A stretch of DNA of 64,000 bases. Source: Monarcha castaneiventris obscurior (lineage: Eukaryota; Chordata; Aves; Passeriformes; Monarchidae). A program made the translations under genes and the position numbers. Positions 11,801-21,600 of the stretch are shown piece after piece. The stretch covers positions 4,845,501 through 4,909,500 of the forward strand of contig JAMPIT010000230.1 of the NCBI GenBank assembly GCA_026261815.1, written 5' to 3'. The stretch's first letter is position 1. Every line of letters starts with the position of its first letter. Under the pieces are notes generated by a model, which had not been told where the DNA came from, searched no databases, and saw only the letters and a program-made list of their open reading frames with translations.

Positions 11801-12882
11801 TTAGGAAAAAAGTTTTAAAAAGCCACTAGCAAACTCAGCCTGGCAGTAGAAGTAGCACCAGCATATAACATGTTTCTATTAGTCCCATGCTTATGTGATA
11901 TCACTATTTCGGTCTGGACAGTTGTAGAACAATTATTGAATTGCAGTAAACTATATGAGAGACATATCCCTAAGGAATTTATTCCTGTTGACTTTCTTTG
12001 GGAACAACAGAATAAATTCAGGATGAATTTCAGGGGAAACAGGGGTCTAAATTAAATCAACCAGAAAAGTTACAAAGATAAATGTCACTTAAATCTGATA
12101 TCCCACTGTGAATGGCATACTCTGGTCTAGAAAGTTCCACTTTCCACCAAATTATATCTGTTTTTCTGAATGCTCCATGCCCAAGCCATTAAATCTTTCA
12201 AAATGAACCCACCCTAGCGCCCCTGCCTAGACACCCCTTAGGATCCTCTTGCATTTCTTCAAGTTACCTGCTCCATTTAAATGAAAAGTTGAGTTTAAAC
12301 TATTTCTTTCTAGCTTCCTTTTTTTTCCAATTTAATTACTTCTCCAGCAATATTTATTAATTTATTTTTACTTAATGACATTTTTGCTTTACAGCCCTCA
12401 TTTTAGTCAGTATAACCTAATGCCATTTCTCTCCAGAGCTGCGTGGTTTTTTGCTTTTCATAAGGAAAGTGTGGGCTGGTTCTTCTTAGAGTGAACCTGT
12501 TCAGAATGGAATTAAATGGAAAATACTCCCCCCCAGAAAAGTTCCTTGTGAGGGAAGATGCAAGCCTGCACTCAGAGCACTGAGGTGCCCAAATTACCCT
12601 GGGCCTCACACGGATCCATGGGAAGCCCTATGGTGCAGGGGAGATGCAGTGGGTTTGCAGCTCAAGCTGCAGGTGTGGGTGGTCAGTCCTGAGACTTTAA
12701 GCTCTAAAAGGAGTGTGTTTACCTGTTTTTTGCAGATTTACCCTGACCAAAGCCATTACTTCAGCAATGCAGCATTTGAGCAGCACTTGTACCAGTCCAT
12801 TGTCAACTTCTTTGTGGAGTGTTTCCAAGTTCCAGACAAACTGCCTCTAGCTCCCCTGAAAGAGGAGGAGGACGATGATTAA
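2794..12882 (+). CDS. DPP6: DPP6 (dipeptidyl-peptidase-like protein 6), C-terminal coding part, 9 exons joined
   Basis: Exons at 2794-2892, 5181-5250, 7136-7330, 8293-8347, 9214-9319, 10160-10218, 11489-11561, 11661-11734 and 12736-12882 all have AG/GT borders and join in phase to 291 residues plus TAA. The product matches the end of the beta-propeller and the alpha/beta-hydrolase domain of S9B family proteins ([46 protein letters not shown]). The nucleophile elbow reads GKDYGG, so the DPP4 catalytic Ser is Asp. The triad Asp (ATAD) and His (QSHYF) positions remain. This pattern, with the acidic C-terminal tail EEEDDD, fits DPP6 better than DPP10. Known role of the family: a type II membrane glycoprotein that binds Kv4 channels with KChIPs, speeds gating and promotes surface expression. 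Only the extracellular part is encoded here. The cytoplasmic tail, membrane segment and most of the propeller lie upstream of the window. Confidence 0.97.
2893..5180. other. DPP6 intron with possible conserved non-coding element
   Basis: No coding signal. About 4330-4540 is a TAAT-rich, CpG-poor stretch with many homeodomain-type cores (actaattagg, ttaatctac, gtttaattg). It looks less degenerate than its surroundings and may be a conserved element; this is inference only. Confidence 0.4.
5181..5250 (+). CDS. DPP6: DPP6 exon: start of alpha/beta-hydrolase domain
   Basis: This 70-nt exon follows a ttttttgcttag acceptor and ends at gtaagt. In the frame set by the preceding exon it reads [17 protein letters not shown] followed by PLLLIV, the first strands of the hydrolase domain. 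The apparent open frame starting at 4945 is in a different phase and is not the coding frame. Confidence 0.93.
5251..7135. other. DPP6 intron containing a minisatellite
   Basis: No exon was recognised between the in-phase exons on either side. The 3' end holds the 26-bp tandem repeat listed separately. The rest is ordinary unique sequence. Confidence 0.5.
6788..6976. repeat. 26-bp minisatellite, about 7 copies
   Basis: The unit cagcctcaaaacccatccca plus cacaat repeats seven times with point differences (cccaaccc/cccatccc, aatcag/aatccg/aacccg) and ends in a partial unit. It lies in the DPP6 intron, ending 159 bp before the 7136 acceptor. The plus strand is C/A-rich and nearly lacks G. Confidence 0.95.
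7136..7330 (+). CDS. DPP6: DPP6 exon: DGTPGSQ / DGRGSGFQG region
   Basis: This 195-nt exon has a ccgtttctgtttcag acceptor and a gtgaat donor. It encodes VDGTPGSQ, then [20 protein letters not shown], then [20 protein letters not shown] and [12 protein letters not shown]. The DGRGSG(F/Y)QG motif is shared across the DPP4 family. The exon is locally rich in G/C at third codon positions and in CpG, unlike its AT-rich flanks. A 26-bp minisatellite ends 159 bp upstream. The open frame extending back to 6705 is intronic. Confidence 0.96.
7940..8186 (+). mobile_element. CR1 LINE 3' end fragment
   Basis: The sequence carries the typical avian CR1 3' end: gctgtggctgccccatccct, a ggatggggcttggagcaacc block, and cttccaactcaaaccattct at the end. 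It is 5'-truncated and inserted in sense orientation in the DPP6 intron between 7331 and 8292. Confidence 0.93.
8293..8347 (+). CDS. DPP6: DPP6 exon: strand leading to nucleophile elbow
   Basis: This 55-nt exon (acceptor ctcatgttctag, donor gtaatg) encodes [18 protein letters not shown]. It ends exactly before the residue that replaces the catalytic serine. The small size and clean phase (2 in, 0 out) agree with neighbouring exons. Confidence 0.94.
9214..9319 (+). CDS. DPP6: DPP6 exon: degenerate nucleophile elbow (DYGG)
   Basis: This 106-nt exon (acceptor ctttctgttccag, donor gtaaac) starts with GAC-TAT-GGT-GGC, so FGK joins to DYGGYLS. The serine of the GWSYGG motif in active DPP4 is Asp here, marking a pseudo-peptidase. 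It continues as [20 protein letters not shown] and PVTDFKLY, typical of DPP6 (DPP10 differs in this segment). Confidence 0.96.
10160..10218 (+). CDS. DPP6: DPP6 exon: [13 protein letters not shown]
   Basis: This 59-nt exon (acceptor ttcttcaag, donor gtaact) encodes [20 protein letters not shown]. It corresponds to the YTERYMGLP helix region of DPP4. A second AG at 10164 would break phase, so the upstream acceptor is chosen. Confidence 0.93.
11489..11561 (+). CDS. DPP6: DPP6 exon: triad Asp segment
   Basis: This 73-nt exon (acceptor ctttaccttcacag, donor gtgagt) encodes [20 protein letters not shown] followed by ATAD. The final Asp (codon 11,558-11,560) is the position of the charge-relay Asp in DPP4 and is retained despite loss of the nucleophile. 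Confidence 0.94.
11661..11734 (+). CDS. DPP6: DPP6 exon: [17 protein letters not shown]
   Basis: This 74-nt exon (acceptor ctgtttttacag, donor gtatgg) completes the ADEKIHFQH motif and encodes [18 protein letters not shown], a conserved helix and strand of the hydrolase fold. Phase is 1 in, 0 out. Confidence 0.95.
12736..12882 (+). CDS. DPP6: DPP6 last coding exon: triad His, C-terminus and stop
   Basis: The terminal coding segment of 147 nt follows the acceptor acctgttttttgcag. It encodes [20 protein letters not shown], then [18 protein letters not shown] and [10 protein letters not shown], then TAA. The His at 12,754-12,756 occupies the triad-His position. NFFVECF and the acidic tail are DPP6-like. 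Confidence 0.97.
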   Translation: MYPDQSHYFSNAAFEQHLYQSIVNFFVECFQVPDKLPLAPLKEEEDDD

Positions 12883-13717
12883 CCCTGCTTGTCCGTGCTA
12901 AGCACAAGGCAGATCTCTCTGACAATATGCAACTGGATCATTTTCCTGAAGAAAGAGATGTTGTTAGCATGTATTTAAAAAAAAAAACCAACAAAAACTG
13001 AAAGCAGCTCCTCTGCTTTACTTGACAGCAACTCCTTCCTAAATGGAAGAACATTAAGCATGGTGAACTCAGCAGAAACTGCTGTCTGAAATAAATCCAT
13101 CACAACCAACGTCTTCTTTTTCTTCGGTTGTTTTGGGTTTTTTTTTTCCTTTTTTTCTTCTTTCTTTTTATTTTTTGCCACAAAATGACTTCTAGAGTGA
13201 AAGTGGTGAGACACTGACCTTGAAGGAACACCCCAAGAAACCACTTTGAGGACTGGAAGATTTAATGTCTCTTTGCATTCAAGCAGTCAAGCAGTAGCAG
13301 TGAAATCCATCATCCACAGTAAGGTTACTATAGTTAGCATCACACTGTGTCAGAAAAAAAAAACCTAACCTAATACATGGAGAAGATTATAGCACAATTA
13401 TTTTAAAGGATACAGATTCATACACTTGCCTGCTCTTTTCCACCTTCAGGAGGTTTGTCATTGCTACAGGATAGACAAATTCAATTGTGCGAAATATCAC
13501 TATAGTTACACCGATCTTTACCTTCCTGTAATTATTTTGTTAATTCTGTATGGCTTTTACTTCTGTTGTTCATTGGGCCTCATGCTTACCTTATTAGCTT
13601 CTCAGCTTGTTCTGGATGGGGAAAAAACACACAATGAATTAACCAACTCACTTTAGACCTCAGGGGTCTAATGAGGCAATGGGACTTGAGCTACCCAGAT
13701 ATTAAAAAATCTATTGG

Positions 13718-13723
13718 AATAAA
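13718..13723 (+). promoter_or_regulatory. DPP6: Candidate internal poly(A) signal of DPP6 (AATAAA)
   Basis: A canonical hexamer in the inferred 3' UTR. The downstream sequence is A-rich rather than GU-rich, so use is uncertain. A further AATAAA lies at 13,090-13,095, about 210 bp after the stop. Confidence 0.25.
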
Positions 13724-14967
13724 GCAAAGAAAAACTCACACTTGAGTTCCCAAAATAGCTCTTGCCCGCAAGATTGAGTATTTTCTTTGGCAGCCTTGAA
13801 AAATATGCACATAAATAAGCTAAATCAGCTTACATTGAGGTATTTTTTATTGTGATGTAGAAAAGTATGCGACAGTCATGATTATTCTTTCTCTTCCTTC
13901 AGTGCTGGAACAAATGGTTGGCAACATGTTGGGGAACAGCTAGGTGAGGCTGTGGTACAGGAATTTGTACCAGAGACCTCACAGATTATCTTATAAAGCC
14001 ATTTAAACAGAGACAATGTGCAGAGATTTATTGCACATGCTGTCTGTGGCTTAGTTTTATTCCAGGTCAATGATTAGCATATTCCAAACTCATTTAATTA
14101 TCTCTTCTGTTCACACTAGTTTTGACAACCATAAAAGAAAAAAAAAAAAAAAGAGGATTTTTTGCTTTTAAAGGTCTAACTGTTCATTTTAGCAGTGAAA
14201 AGCATCTTTTAGAACTTCTTGTGAAAGCATTCACCTCTCAGAAAGGAATCCCACCTCCATCCACTTCCATGTACTGCGTCATAAGAATTTTGACAGTGTC
14301 GCTCCTTGTAAAATATTCTGACCAAATGTACAGCCAGTATTAATACTGTATATTTCATTTTGTTGTATATAAAGGAATGTAAGTCAGCTCTCTGTCAGAT
14401 CCCCAATCCAATATTAGTCTTGTGTTCGACATGCATGCGGCAACACTTCTTTGCTGATCAGGACTCCTTAGAAGTACTAGCTTGGAAATATAACAATTAA
14501 TGTAATTTCTTTTCTTGTTTTAACAGCTTGAATGTCAATGCCGGTTTCTACTTTTTACATAGTACTGTGGGTAAACTCACATCCTGACAGCAATGATGAT
14601 GTTTCCATTGTGTTCTTTAGTGTGTCTTTTTTCTTACCTTTATTTTAAGCTTTGAATGTTGGTTGTACTTTGACCATCATGAAAAAATATATTGATAAAC
14701 CACGGAAATTACCTAGTTTGGTTGGGATTCTCTCCTTTAATTTACAGTGCATCGACATTGTGTGAACAAGAACTACAGTGTAAATCTGCTTTATCTGGCA
14801 AATGCCAAATAGACCATGAGAATGCTGCGTGTCCAGATTTTGCTACGCTGAACAGGCTCGAGAGCCTGAAATGAACTTGAACTGAGAAATGTAAAAATCT
14901 GCTCTGTCCACAATCTTTTGTAGAAAGAACTTTAGGATGTGGCATGGTAGTGTTTGTTCATTCATGG

Positions 14968-14973
14968 AATAAA
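14968..14973 (+). promoter_or_regulatory. DPP6: Distal poly(A) signal of DPP6 (AATAAA)
   Basis: A canonical AATAAA is followed by a U/GU-rich downstream element about 35 bp later. It is the most distal sense hexamer before the featureless intergenic region. Confidence 0.5.
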
Positions 14974-14990
14974 ACATTATTTTACCACCC

Positions 14991-17900
14991 TGGTTGCTAC
15001 TGCTGTTATTTTGTGTTAAGATATTAAACAAGCATCAAGTTGCTGGAAGTGCTTTTTCTGGTTGAATTGAGCCCAAACTGGCACCTGCTGACTTGCTCCA
15101 CTTTGTCAGTGCCAGGGTGTTGTCCCATCAGCTGACACCCATTTGGCCAAACCAGATTCAGAAGAAAAGAAATTTAATACTTCAAAGCAAAACCAAGAAA
15201 TGATTGAGGACGCTTACTCTGATCTTTGTTTCCAGCAGACCAGGAAACAAGAAAATGGAGCAGTGGATCGGGGAAAAGCAGATTGCATCAGTACAAAATA
15301 GCTGTGCTGTTATTTTGCTTAATTACCTAAATGCAGCTAGTATTTTTTTTATTGTCCAAACAAATCAAGCTTCTACTCTCAGCTAACTGGCATATCTGGT
15401 TGCCATAATGTTCAACTGTGGCATCCCAAAGAGGAAGAGAACTAATGAGCGGTGCCCTACTAATTCGGGAGGAAACCGCAGAGGGAAAAATGAGGCATTG
15501 CTGGTAGCTAATTAACAAAGCCAGGCAGCCAGCCATGTTTGTAATTGTCTATGGGTTCAGGCACAGAGCTTATAAACCCATCCAAGCTCTGCTTACGAGC
15601 TCAAGCCAAACAAATGCTGCATCTTTGAAGGGTGGGAAGGAAAAAAATTGAGTGAACGAGAAATGCTATGTGGGATGTTCCCATGGGAAGACCAGTGGAG
15701 TCTGCTGTTTGCAACAGGGAAAAATGTTTAGTGGAGGAGGCCAAAGGTATGGAGCCAGTGCTGGTACCTGGGAGGTGCTCCTGCATTTGCTGTTGTGCTC
15801 ATGTTGTCCCGAAGCTCACTCAGGTTGTTTTAACTTTGTGTGTTGGGTCTCAGGGCACATCTGCCCCATAGTCCTTTGTGGGGCTGGCACAGAGCTGCCA
15901 CACCTGCCTGGCTGAGGGCTGGGCTAAGGACAACTTTCTTCCTTGACCTGAGTAAATGTTGGCTCCCTGTGGTGCTCATTAATCTCTGGACTTCTTACCT
16001 GCTTCCCATTTGCAAAAGAAGAGTAAATGGCAAAAATGGAAAAGGTAACAGAAGAAGCTCAAGATCTCAGTTACCAATTCCTTAATCACGTTGCCTTACT
16101 GAGCCTGATGTTTGCTTATTTTTATTCTGCTCTCTAAACTAAAGCTCACAGCTGGAGGCTCAGAGTGGAGCTTAGGGCACTTGCTAAGATACCTCTTCTT
16201 CCCACTTCATCTTTCCATCCTCTCCCCATTCAGTGTGGTTACAGTCTGAAAGCAAACCCACCACCCCCTTGGAAACTAGGAAGAGACAAATATAAAAACA
16301 GCGTGGTGAGTCCTCCCAATAAGCCATAACCAAAATAAATTCTTTATTGAATTGAATTTATGGTGATTTTTTTTTTGCTTTTTGCTTTGAGACATTCATG
16401 AAAAGACTCAGGTTAAATGATGCTACATTCTGCCTCCTCACTGGAGGAACAGCTTTAATCAAAATGTCCATTTCCATGATTGAGAGCAAAGAGTAAAAAG
16501 CAAATACAGGTGGAACGAGGCCCCAGGAAAGCACAAAAGTAAACCATGCTCCAGTATTCCTGTGGAATAACAAGATTCCCTCCAGGCCGGGTTTTTTTTC
16601 CTTCCTTCACTTTAAATTTACCTTTTGGGTCAATTTAAAGCAAGAAACAACTCTCTGAGCTGATGTGAATGCTCTCATCCTTGCTGGAAAAGGAATCCTT
16701 ACAATGTCTTTGCAACAGCTGTTGTCAGTGTCCTGAATTGCAGTTTGTGCTGAGCAGTTCCACTAACTTGAACTGACATGTAATTTCCAGTGAGTATTTG
16801 GAACCTGCCTGCAGAAGATCCTGAGCACCTGCTCCCCACCACCTTGTCTGGGAGCACCTTGAATTGAGGCTTAGTTCCTCACTCAGAAAACCAAACCCAG
16901 CGCAAAGCATGAACAAGGCAAACCCTCTGCTCCACGCTCTGCACTGAAACACCACAGGAAAAGAGTGCGGAGAGCCAGGAGCCCAGATTGTGGCTGTGAC
17001 AGTTCCTGGTTGACTTTTGTTCCCTGTAAATTCCCATTTGGATGGGCAGAAAGCAGGGAATTCAGGATGTTGTTTTGCCTGGACTCGGCTCCTTTGAGAT
17101 CAGAGGAATGCAGCCTTCCCATGAGCCGTGGCACACATGAGGAAATGTGGCCATCACAGGAGTCTGGCATGTGATGCCAAAAGCTTGTCACCCATTAAAA
17201 AGTGTTGCAGAGCAAGGGGGAAATGAGGCCCCAGAGGAGGCATAGCCCATCTTGAGACACAATCCCTCCCCTGACAGGGTTGGGGTCATGCCCATGAGAA
17301 ACACAGAGACTCTCCAGATGTTCTCAGTCTGTGCACTAAGACAGGTGCCAAAAGACAGATGAGAAAAGCAAGACTAACACAGTAAGCTTAAATTTCCCAG
17401 CTATCAAACCTCTGTGGGAAATCTGTAGGAGTCTAGAAATCAGTGTGAGCTGAAGACAGCTGAGATCTGGCTCCCAGCTCTTCCCCCAAGGCAGAGACTT
17501 GGAGCTGCTCATCACAGCCAGCACCCTCGGAGCTGCCAGGAGCAAGAAGCACATGCAGCCATAATGATGTGGAGAGTACTAGGGGAAACAGAGAGGGGCA
17601 CATTCTCACCCAAAAGCTACCAGCCATGCCTGCAATTTTATCCTGCATCTTGTGCTCATGGAAGTTAATGGTCACTGAGGAAATCGGCGGAGGAATGCCA
17701 GCAGTAAGCACACGTCAGCAGGTGTGCTGAAAGACAGAGGGGCTGGTGCCATGACAGGAGCAGAAATCACTGCTGCAGGACTATCAGTACCAGAGTTGGT
17801 GATAAGGTGTTTGTCAGATGATGATGATGAAGGTGTTGTAAGGGACAGGAGCAATGTCCCAGCTCTCACTGGAAACAAAAGCCAGAGCGATGGAATCATT

Positions 17901-18547
17901 TTTAATCCTTATCATCTCTGCACAGTGAGCTGCAATTCTCCTTGAAGAGGCATTTTTTGAAAGAAGAAGCCCTGGAAGCAAACCTTACGTCTCTGTGATC
18001 CAGTAGACTTTTGTTTTCACTGTGATGATTCTGATAATTATATCATTTACACGGAAATTGAGATAGGAGAAACTTTTTTCACTTGTCTCTGGAGGCAGGC
18101 TGTAAACAATTTATCTTGCAACACAGCAACCAGCAGCCAGAAACTCAGCCCAAACTTCCTTTAAAAAATCTACACCTCTGCCTCAACCAATAACAGTTGA
18201 AAAAGTACAGCCTTTTCCTACGTCAGGATTTTAAAGAGAAAATATCCTTCATCCCCCCACTCAGCATCTTCAGGAAAGAAAGCAAAGAAGAGGAATTAAT
18301 CCCCACTTCATTGGATGCAAAGAATTCCCCTATCTGCAGTGGCCCTGGGTTACCTCTTCTGGGAACTCCTGTAGGAAGATGCTTTCAGGAAAAGTTAGAG
18401 TGCCACAGTTTTTTCTGGACAGATGTCAGCCACTCGTGGAGAGATGTAGTGAATTGCAGATGTCTACATGGAACATCTCTCCAGCTGAGACAGCCATTCC
18501 GGACTTTATAACTTTTTATACAGACTAATAGGCACTTTATGGCACAA
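14991..18547. other. Intergenic, no gene recognised
   Basis: No exon-like reading frame with splice borders was found. About 15,390-15,600 contains a stretch with TAAT/ATTA cores (actaattcggg, tagctaattaac) and a TATAAA-like agcttataaacc; it may be a conserved or regulatory element. Other open frames are short and unrelated to known proteins. Confidence 0.4.
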
Positions 18548-18646
18548 TTTCATAGAATCATGGTCTGGGTTTTAAGGGGTCTTTAAGATCACCTAGTTCC
18601 AGCACCCATTCCACTCCCAATTTATCCAGCCATCTCGCTGTGCCCA
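18548..18646 (-). mobile_element. Short CR1 LINE 3' end fragment, reverse
   Basis: The stretch catagaatcatggtctgggt, followed by ctttaagatcacctagttcc and agcacccattcc, is the reverse complement of the CR1 3' terminus. Only about 100 bp remain. Confidence 0.8.
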
Positions 18647-21600
18647 TTTTTTGAGGGCACACTGTGGGCTGCATGGACCGGGCGGATCTGGGTGAGCAGA
18701 CCAGCTGCAGATATCTCTTTTCATCCCAGAAAACAGGGACAACAAACAGAAGTAGTACTGGATTTGTAAAGGAATGATTCCTAACCCCTCAGTTTTCTAC
18801 CAGGCTGCTGAGTGCAGCTATGAGCAGAGCACAGGCACTTGCTGTTATATATTTATTACACTTTCCAGCTCCGGGAAGCTTTTGAGTGGTAGGATGCCAT
18901 CTGCTGCTCCAAAGGGTTATTTGCTCCCTCCTTATCCCTTCCCAGTGGGCAGCTCCCACTGATGGGGACAAATGTGGAATATATTCAGGACATTTGTGAA
19001 GTGAAAATTTTTTCATCCATAAAAAAATACCTTCTCAGATAATAGAAAACGGAGTGAAGAGTTTAATCTCACAAGCACTGGCTCAGTTCAGAAGAAAAGT
19101 TTGTGCAGTGAACAAGGCATCCTAGAGAAGACACACAATATTTACCCACAGACCAGCTTGCCAAGAAGATTGGATTTTGTATAATTCCCAGTTTAATGCC
19201 AAGAATTGCTGCTAATTCTGCCAGCACCCAGCCCCATTACCGCAGAAACAATCACCTCCACATCTGTGAGCCGATGCGATGGCCTGTGACCCTGAGATAT
19301 GGTCCCAGCATGTCTTTCTAAAGCCTGTAGAGTGAAGAACAAATTAAAACACCCCATCAGCTCTCAGGGACTGGAACTTAAACCTGCAAGCAAGCTCTAT
19401 TAAGTCCAGTAATAGACACCAGTCATACTCAGCCACACAATAGAAGTAAAAGGGGATGAATAGCACTCCATTGGCTCCGGCACTCCAGAAGTAATAAGCA
19501 TCATGCTGGGCTCACTGCACTGACTAATCCATAATTTATTTGGCTTCATAAATATCAAAACATACCACAGCTGTTTGTACTTCAGTGCAAACCCTGCAAA
19601 TATTGCTTCAATTATTCAAGAGCTCGTCGCAGGAGCCAGTCGACTGCTTCGAAGGTGCAATTATAGAAGGTATCTATTGCTTGGGAGTTTCAGCAGAGCA
19701 GTTGCCACCCAGGCCCCTGAGGCAGTTGGTACAGGAGTGCTGGGAACACCAACAATAAGAGGACAAAATTGCCTTTCCCTCAGAAATAGCCTAAAGCCTT
19801 GAGCCACACACAGGAAAGGATGCAGGCAGCTTGGTGGCAGCGCTCAGAGGGATTGTGTGTGGTCCCCAAGAGCCTTCAGAGACATCCCTGCCTCAGCATC
19901 TCCCTCTGAGGGGCTGCCCAAATGGTCATTAAATCAACAATCCCAAAGCTTGAACTCCTAAATTTACCCTCCATGGAGGACAGACCCAGACTTGCTTGAA
20001 TGATCAAGTCCAGCAGTCCAAGTCATGTCTCCACCAAGGAACCCCCACCTGAAGCCACCCGAGGCTTTTCCTCCTGAAGAAACCTCCCTCTCCCAATGGC
20101 ATTTGGGTGCCAGGGACAAGACCAGAGGCTGTGTCCAGTTGCTGGCTGGTTGGTGGGGCAGTGGCATCAGGTCCCACACAGATCATCCCTGTCCATGCTC
20201 CCCTCTTCACTGGGGTTCACACATCAAACCCCCTCTGTTTAAAGCCAGGCTTCCAGGCTGGACCAAGTGGAAGTTGCTCGTTGTGTTTTATGAGCCAATA
20301 TATTTTTCCACTGAAGAGAAAAAGTGAAAAATCATTTTAATTCTGATTTCCCTCCCATGCCTTCCTCCTGCAAAGAAATGGGGAAAGAGAAGTCTCAGGG
20401 GCCAGCAACCATCAGGGGCTCAGCCCAGCACAGAGCAGCACCCAGCCTGGATGTATGCACATGTTTGGGATCTCCACATCATTTGTGAAACAGCACAAAG
20501 AATATTATCTGGAATAGATATTAGATAGTCTGGCCAAAGCCTGCAATACCTTTAGTTAAGCAAGCAGAACAAAGTCAAAATGCAAGTGTGACCAGACCTA
20601 CAGCAAATCCCATCTGAGGATATGAAGCCTGGCTTTGTAAAATAAACTCAAATTTCATTTCATATCCAGGTACTAGAGACCTGCTGACCCAGTTTGGTCT
20701 GCCCTGGTTTGCTCCAGAACTGGGCAGCTGTTTTCCTGAATGTCCAAAGTTTTTAAAAGGGGTTGATTTTTGATCTTTAATGGGACCAGAGCAAACTTCT
20801 GATGTTTTAACGTGGCCAGAGCTGTCAAAAAGCCACCAGGATTCCAAAGTCCAACTGTCTTTTCTTCAACAGACAAGTTCCTGCTCCCATGGCTTTTTCA
20901 AAACAACAACAACGACATTAAACCCCCCTTTGCATTCAGTATTTCTATTAAAGGGTTTGCTGGAGCACAGCAGGACCTTTTCCTGCAGTGAGGCGAAGGG
21001 CAGCGCAGCAGGGAAGGGCTCCTGCAAGTGAACAGCATGAAATTTTCATGCAAATCTCCCACCAGAGCCTCTGGAATGAAGCTCCAGATTTCCCTGCCCT
21101 TAATGAATAAATCACTCAGCTCGTTAGTGGAGTCTCTGGCAAGAGGGCAGCAAGCATCACCTTTGTTGCTGGGCTGACCAAAGAACTGACATGACCAGGG
21201 ATAAATATTGCTCTTAAACTGGTGCTGATGAAGCCATGAAAACCGTGTTAGCTCATAATCTCACACACAGAGAAGCAATGTGCGGATAATTGAGATATAA
21301 ATGCTGCTCAGGCACCAACTTCAGAGATGTTTTTCCTCCCTTAGTAGGCAAACAAGCCATTTCCAAGGCAGTGAAGCTCTTTAATGTATGTCTGGAGGGG
21401 GCTTTTGCACAGCAGCAAAAACAAAGGGGCACTGAAAAGGGTCCCTTTATAGAAATATAAATATATGTATCTCAGCTGCTGGGGCAGATGTGCTGCAGGG
21501 GAGGTGTTTTGGTCAGTGTCTCGTGCACAGATGTGTCCTGGGGCTTTGTGCAAGGTCAGTCACTCAAGCATTTCCCATAACACTCATCCCATGAAGCTCA

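Larger units (their letters stand above)
8348..12735. other. DPP6 introns between small exons, no other feature
   Basis: The introns at 8348-9213, 9320-10159, 10219-11488, 11562-11660 and 11735-12735 were read on both strands. They hold only chance open frames and short A/T tracts. No transposon end or RNA gene was recognised. Confidence 0.5.
12883..14990 (+). other. DPP6: DPP6 3' UTR (end inferred)
   Basis: The sequence after the DPP6 stop is AT-rich and non-coding. Three AATAAA hexamers lie in sense orientation at about 13,090, 13,718 and 14,968. The last is followed within about 40 bp by a T/GT-rich stretch (gttattttgtgtt near 15,006), the best match to a complete poly(A) signal. The 3' end near 14,990 is therefore preferred, with shorter isoforms possible. 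Confidence 0.6.
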
